From the NCBI RefSeq assembly GCF_000202835.1, contig NC_015186.1, positions 3,567,501 to 3,631,500 on the forward strand: a DNA stretch of 64,000 nucleotides, given 5' to 3'. The translations under genes were made by a program, and so were the position numbers. Below, piece by piece: positions 61,827 through 64,000 of this stretch (its first letter is position 1; every line of letters begins with the position of its first letter). This DNA comes from Acidiphilium multivorum AIU301 (GTDB taxonomy: Bacteria; Pseudomonadota; Alphaproteobacteria; Acetobacterales; Acetobacteraceae). Below the pieces are notes generated by a model. That model was given only the letters and a program-made list of their open reading frames with translations, was not told where the DNA came from and did no database searches.

Positions 61827-63929
61827 ATGAAGGACGTTCTGGGCCGCGTGCCCGATAAACGATGCGCAGGCTGGGCCGCCTCGTCGCCGCCCGCCGGCGA
61901 GGGGCTCGCCGCGCTGGCGCACCGCTCCCGCCTGCTCGGCGCCGACCGCCGCATCGTCAACATCTTCGGCGGCAATACCTCGGTGAAATCGGTCGAGACC
62001 GATCACCTTGGCCGGAAGACAAGGGTGCTCTGGGTGAAGGGATCGGGCAGCGATCTCGGCAGCATAAACGAGACCGATTTCGCCGCGCTGAAGCTCGACG
62101 AGATCGACCCGCTGTTCGCGCGCGAAGAGATGTCGGATGAGGAGATGACCGCCTATCTCGAACGCACCGTGTTCGAGCCCGGACGGCCGCGGCAGAGCAT
62201 CGAGACGCTGCTGCACGCCTTCGTGCCGGCGCCGCATGTCGATCACACCCATCCCGACGCGATCATCTCGATCGCCTGTTCGCCGCGCGGCGAGGAACTG
62301 ATGCGCGAGATCTTCGGCGCGCGCGCGGCCTGGGTGCCGTATGTGCGGCCGGGCTTCTCGCTCTCGCGCATGATCGGCGCGGCGGTGCGCGACAATCCGG
62401 GGCTCGACTGCGTGGTGATGGGCAAGCACGGGCTGGTCACCTGGGGCGAGACCTCGGCGGAATGCTACGCGAAGACGATCGCGGTGATCGAGGAGGCGGA
62501 GGCCTGGCTTGCGGCCCGCGCCACGGATGCGCCGTTCGGGGCGGCGCGGGTGGAGGCCGCGGCGGCGGCGCGCCGGCAAGACCTGTTCGCCGCCCTGCTG
62601 CCCGCGTTGCGCGGCGCGATGGCCGGCGTGCTGGGCGACGGGCGGAAGGTGGTGCTGCGCGTCGACGATGATGACGAGGTGCTGGAGTTCGTCGGCGCCG
62701 CCGCATGCCGCGACCTTGCGATGCGCGGCGCCGCTTGTCCCGATCATCTGGTCCACACCAAGCGGGTGCCGCTGGTGCTGGACTGGACGCCGGAGCGGGA
62801 CACGGCGGCGCTGCTGGCCGCGGCGAAGGCCGGAATCGCCCAATTCGCCGACGCCTACAAGGCGTATTTCGCGGCGCATGCGGCGGTGGGCGACCGCATG
62901 GCGGCGCCGTATCCGCGCATCGTGCTGGTTCCGGGCCTCGGCATGGTGACCTCGGGCGCCGATATCGGAGCTGCCGAGGTCTCGCGCCAGCTCTATCGCC
63001 GGGCGATCGCGGTGATGCGGCATGCCGGCAGCGTCGGCGGTTTCGAGACGCTGAGCGATGCGGAAAGCTACGCCATCGAATACTGGCCGCTCGAGCTCTA
63101 CAAACTTTCGCGCAAGCCGCCGCCGAAGCCGCTGGACGGGCATGTCGCCTTGGTGACCGGTGCTGCGAGCGGCATCGGCCGCGCGGTGGCGGCGCGGCTC
63201 GCGCGCGACGGCGCGCATGTCGTCATCGCCGACCGCAATGGCGAGGGGGCCGCGCAGGTCGCCGGCGCCATCGTGGCGGCGCGCGGCGCGGGGCGGGCGA
63301 TGGCGGCGAGCGTGGACGTGACCGACGAGGCCGCCGTCGGCACGGCGTTCGAGGAGACGGTGCTGGCCTATGGCGGCGTCGATGTCGTGGTGAACAACGC
63401 GGGGATCAGCCGCAGCGCGCCGATCGAGGAGACCAGCCTCGCGGACTGGCAGGTGCAGTTCGACATTCTCGCGACCGGTTACTTCCTCGTCGCCCGCGCG
63501 GCCTTCCGCATCCTGCGCGCGCAGGCGGGCGGCGGGTCGCTGGTGTTCGTCGCCAGCAAGAACGCGGTCGCGGCCGGGCGCAATGCCGGTGCCTATTCGG
63601 CGGCGAAGGCGGCGGAACTGCACCTGGCCCGCTGCCTCGCCGAGGAGGGCGGCGGCGCCGGGATCCGGGTGAACACGGTGTTGCCGGACGCGGTGCTGGC
63701 CGGATCCTCGATCTGGAATTCCGCCTGGCGGGCGGATCGCGCCGCGACCTATGGCATCAGCGATGACGAGCTGGAAGCGCATTACCGCGCGCGCACCACG
63801 CTGAAGGTGAACATTCTGCCGGAGGATGTGGCCGAGGCCGTGTTCTTCTTCGCCTCCGGCCTTTCGGCGAAGACGACCGGCGGCGTGCTGACCGTCGATG
63901 GCGGCGTGCCGGCGGCCTATGTCCGCTGA
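61827..63929 (+). CDS. rhaD: Bifunctional rhamnulose-1-phosphate aldolase / short-chain (lactaldehyde) dehydrogenase
   Basis: The 700-aa protein joins two enzymes. Residues 1 to about 420 are a class II aldolase domain (RIVNIFGGNTSVK, VLWVKGSGSDLG, HVDHTHPDAIISIACS with zinc-binding His residues, VVMGKHGLVTWGET). From about 435 a short-chain dehydrogenase follows: ALVTGAASGIGRAVAARLA, VVNNAGISRSAPIEE and the catalytic AYSAAKAAELHLA. It splits rhamnulose-1-phosphate to DHAP and L-lactaldehyde and then oxidises the aldehyde. It overlaps the kinase gene by 11 bases. Confidence 0.93.
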   Translation: MKDVLGRVPDKRCAGWAASSPPAGEGLAALAHRSRLLGADRRIVNIFGGNTSVKSVETDHLGRKTRVLWVKGSGSDLGSINETDFAALKLDEIDPLFAREEMSDEEMTAYLERTVFEPGRPRQSIETLLHAFVPAPHVDHTHPDAIISIACSPRGEELMREIFGARAAWVPYVRPGFSLSRMIGAAVRDNPGLDCVVMGKHGLVTWGETSAECYAKTIAVIEEAEAWLAARATDAPFGAARVEAAAAARRQDLFAALLPALRGAMAGVLGDGRKVVLRVDDDDEVLEFVGAAACRDLAMRGAACPDHLVHTKRVPLVLDWTPERDTAALLAAAKAGIAQFADAYKAYFAAHAAVGDRMAAPYPRIVLVPGLGMVTSGADIGAAEVSRQLYRRAIAVMRHAGSVGGFETLSDAESYAIEYWPLELYKLSRKPPPKPLDGHVALVTGAASGIGRAVAARLARDGAHVVIADRNGEGAAQVAGAIVAARGAGRAMAASVDVTDEAAVGTAFEETVLAYGGVDVVVNNAGISRSAPIEETSLADWQVQFDILATGYFLVARAAFRILRAQAGGGSLVFVASKNAVAAGRNAGAYSAAKAAELHLARCLAEEGGGAGIRVNTVLPDAVLAGSSIWNSAWRADRAATYGISDDELEAHYRARTTLKVNILPEDVAEAVFFFASGLSAKTTGGVLTVDGGVPAAYVR

Positions 63930-64000
63930 GGCGCCGCGCCACGTCGCGATCGATCTCGGCGCTTCCGGCGGGCGCGTCGCCTGCGGCGCGGTCACGGAGG
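63919..64000 (+). CDS. rhaK: Rhamnulokinase, N-terminus only (runs off the right edge)
   Basis: The 27 visible codons read MSAEAPRHVAIDLGASGGRV and further. The pattern AIDLGASGGRV is the phosphate-1 motif of FGGY-family rhamnulokinases, which convert L-rhamnulose to its 1-phosphate. Its position directly behind the aldolase/dehydrogenase completes the rhamnose pathway. The rest lies outside the window. Confidence 0.85.
   Translation, partial: MSAEAPRHVAIDLGASGGRVACGAVTE

Overview
The window is high-GC DNA (about two thirds G+C by eye) with alphaproteobacterial gene content: a TadE/TadG pilus trio, a PstB-PhoU-PhoB block, cytochrome bc1-type genes, an MctP-type symporter and a Rhizobium-type rhamnose operon. 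The mix of families suggests an acidophilic member of the Acetobacteraceae (Acidiphilium-like). That placement is an inference, not proven by any marker gene here. No rRNA, tRNA or CRISPR array was recognised.

Region 1 (1-9494) is a leftward surface-polysaccharide cluster that two insertion sequences have damaged. It holds the start of a membrane protein, a GT2 glycosyltransferase, a three-module GT4 glycosyltransferase and an FkbM-type methyltransferase. The GT4 gene is split by an IS110/IS1111-type element, and the empty site can be rebuilt to the base as a 1243-residue ORF. The methyltransferase has an IS1595-family element with a perfect 8-bp target duplication that overlaps its start codon.

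Region 2 (9495-22010) is mostly core metabolism: a nuclease-helicase (DUF2075), hemF, and a strange bc1-like operon. The operon encodes a Rieske-sized anchor without a cluster domain, a cytochrome b that keeps only the bL haem ligands, and an intact-looking cytochrome c1. It continues into mtnP. Then come a 1-Cys peroxiredoxin, a Pho box followed by pstB-phoU-phoB, a DUF3311/MctP transporter pair, a DUF1275 protein with a hairpin over its start codon, and a hypothetical protein.

Region 3 (22417-43553) is a nearly complete exosortase A (XrtA)/exopolysaccharide locus. It encodes a sugar transferase, PrsK-PrsR two-component control with a sigma-54 activator, the TPR protein PrsT, an O-antigen-ligase-like protein, two glycosyltransferases, export lipoprotein, chain-length protein, BY-kinase-like ATPase, outer-membrane protein, AAA ATPase, deacetylase, FemAB protein and an exosortase-EpsI fusion. 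No PEP-CTERM substrate lies in the window.

Region 4 (43554-54552) is accessory. It contains a cupin, an IS1634-type element, a sigma-54 activator facing a clear -24/-12 promoter with a 19-bp palindrome, an alcohol dehydrogenase lacking its structural-zinc cysteines, an NTF2-flavin monooxygenase fusion, and three leftward Tad minor pseudopilin genes.

Region 5 (54640-64000) is the L-rhamnose catabolism locus. Leftward: an ABC importer (rhaS-T-P-Q) plus mutarotase. Rightward: DeoR regulator, isomerase, bifunctional aldolase/dehydrogenase and the start of rhamnulokinase.
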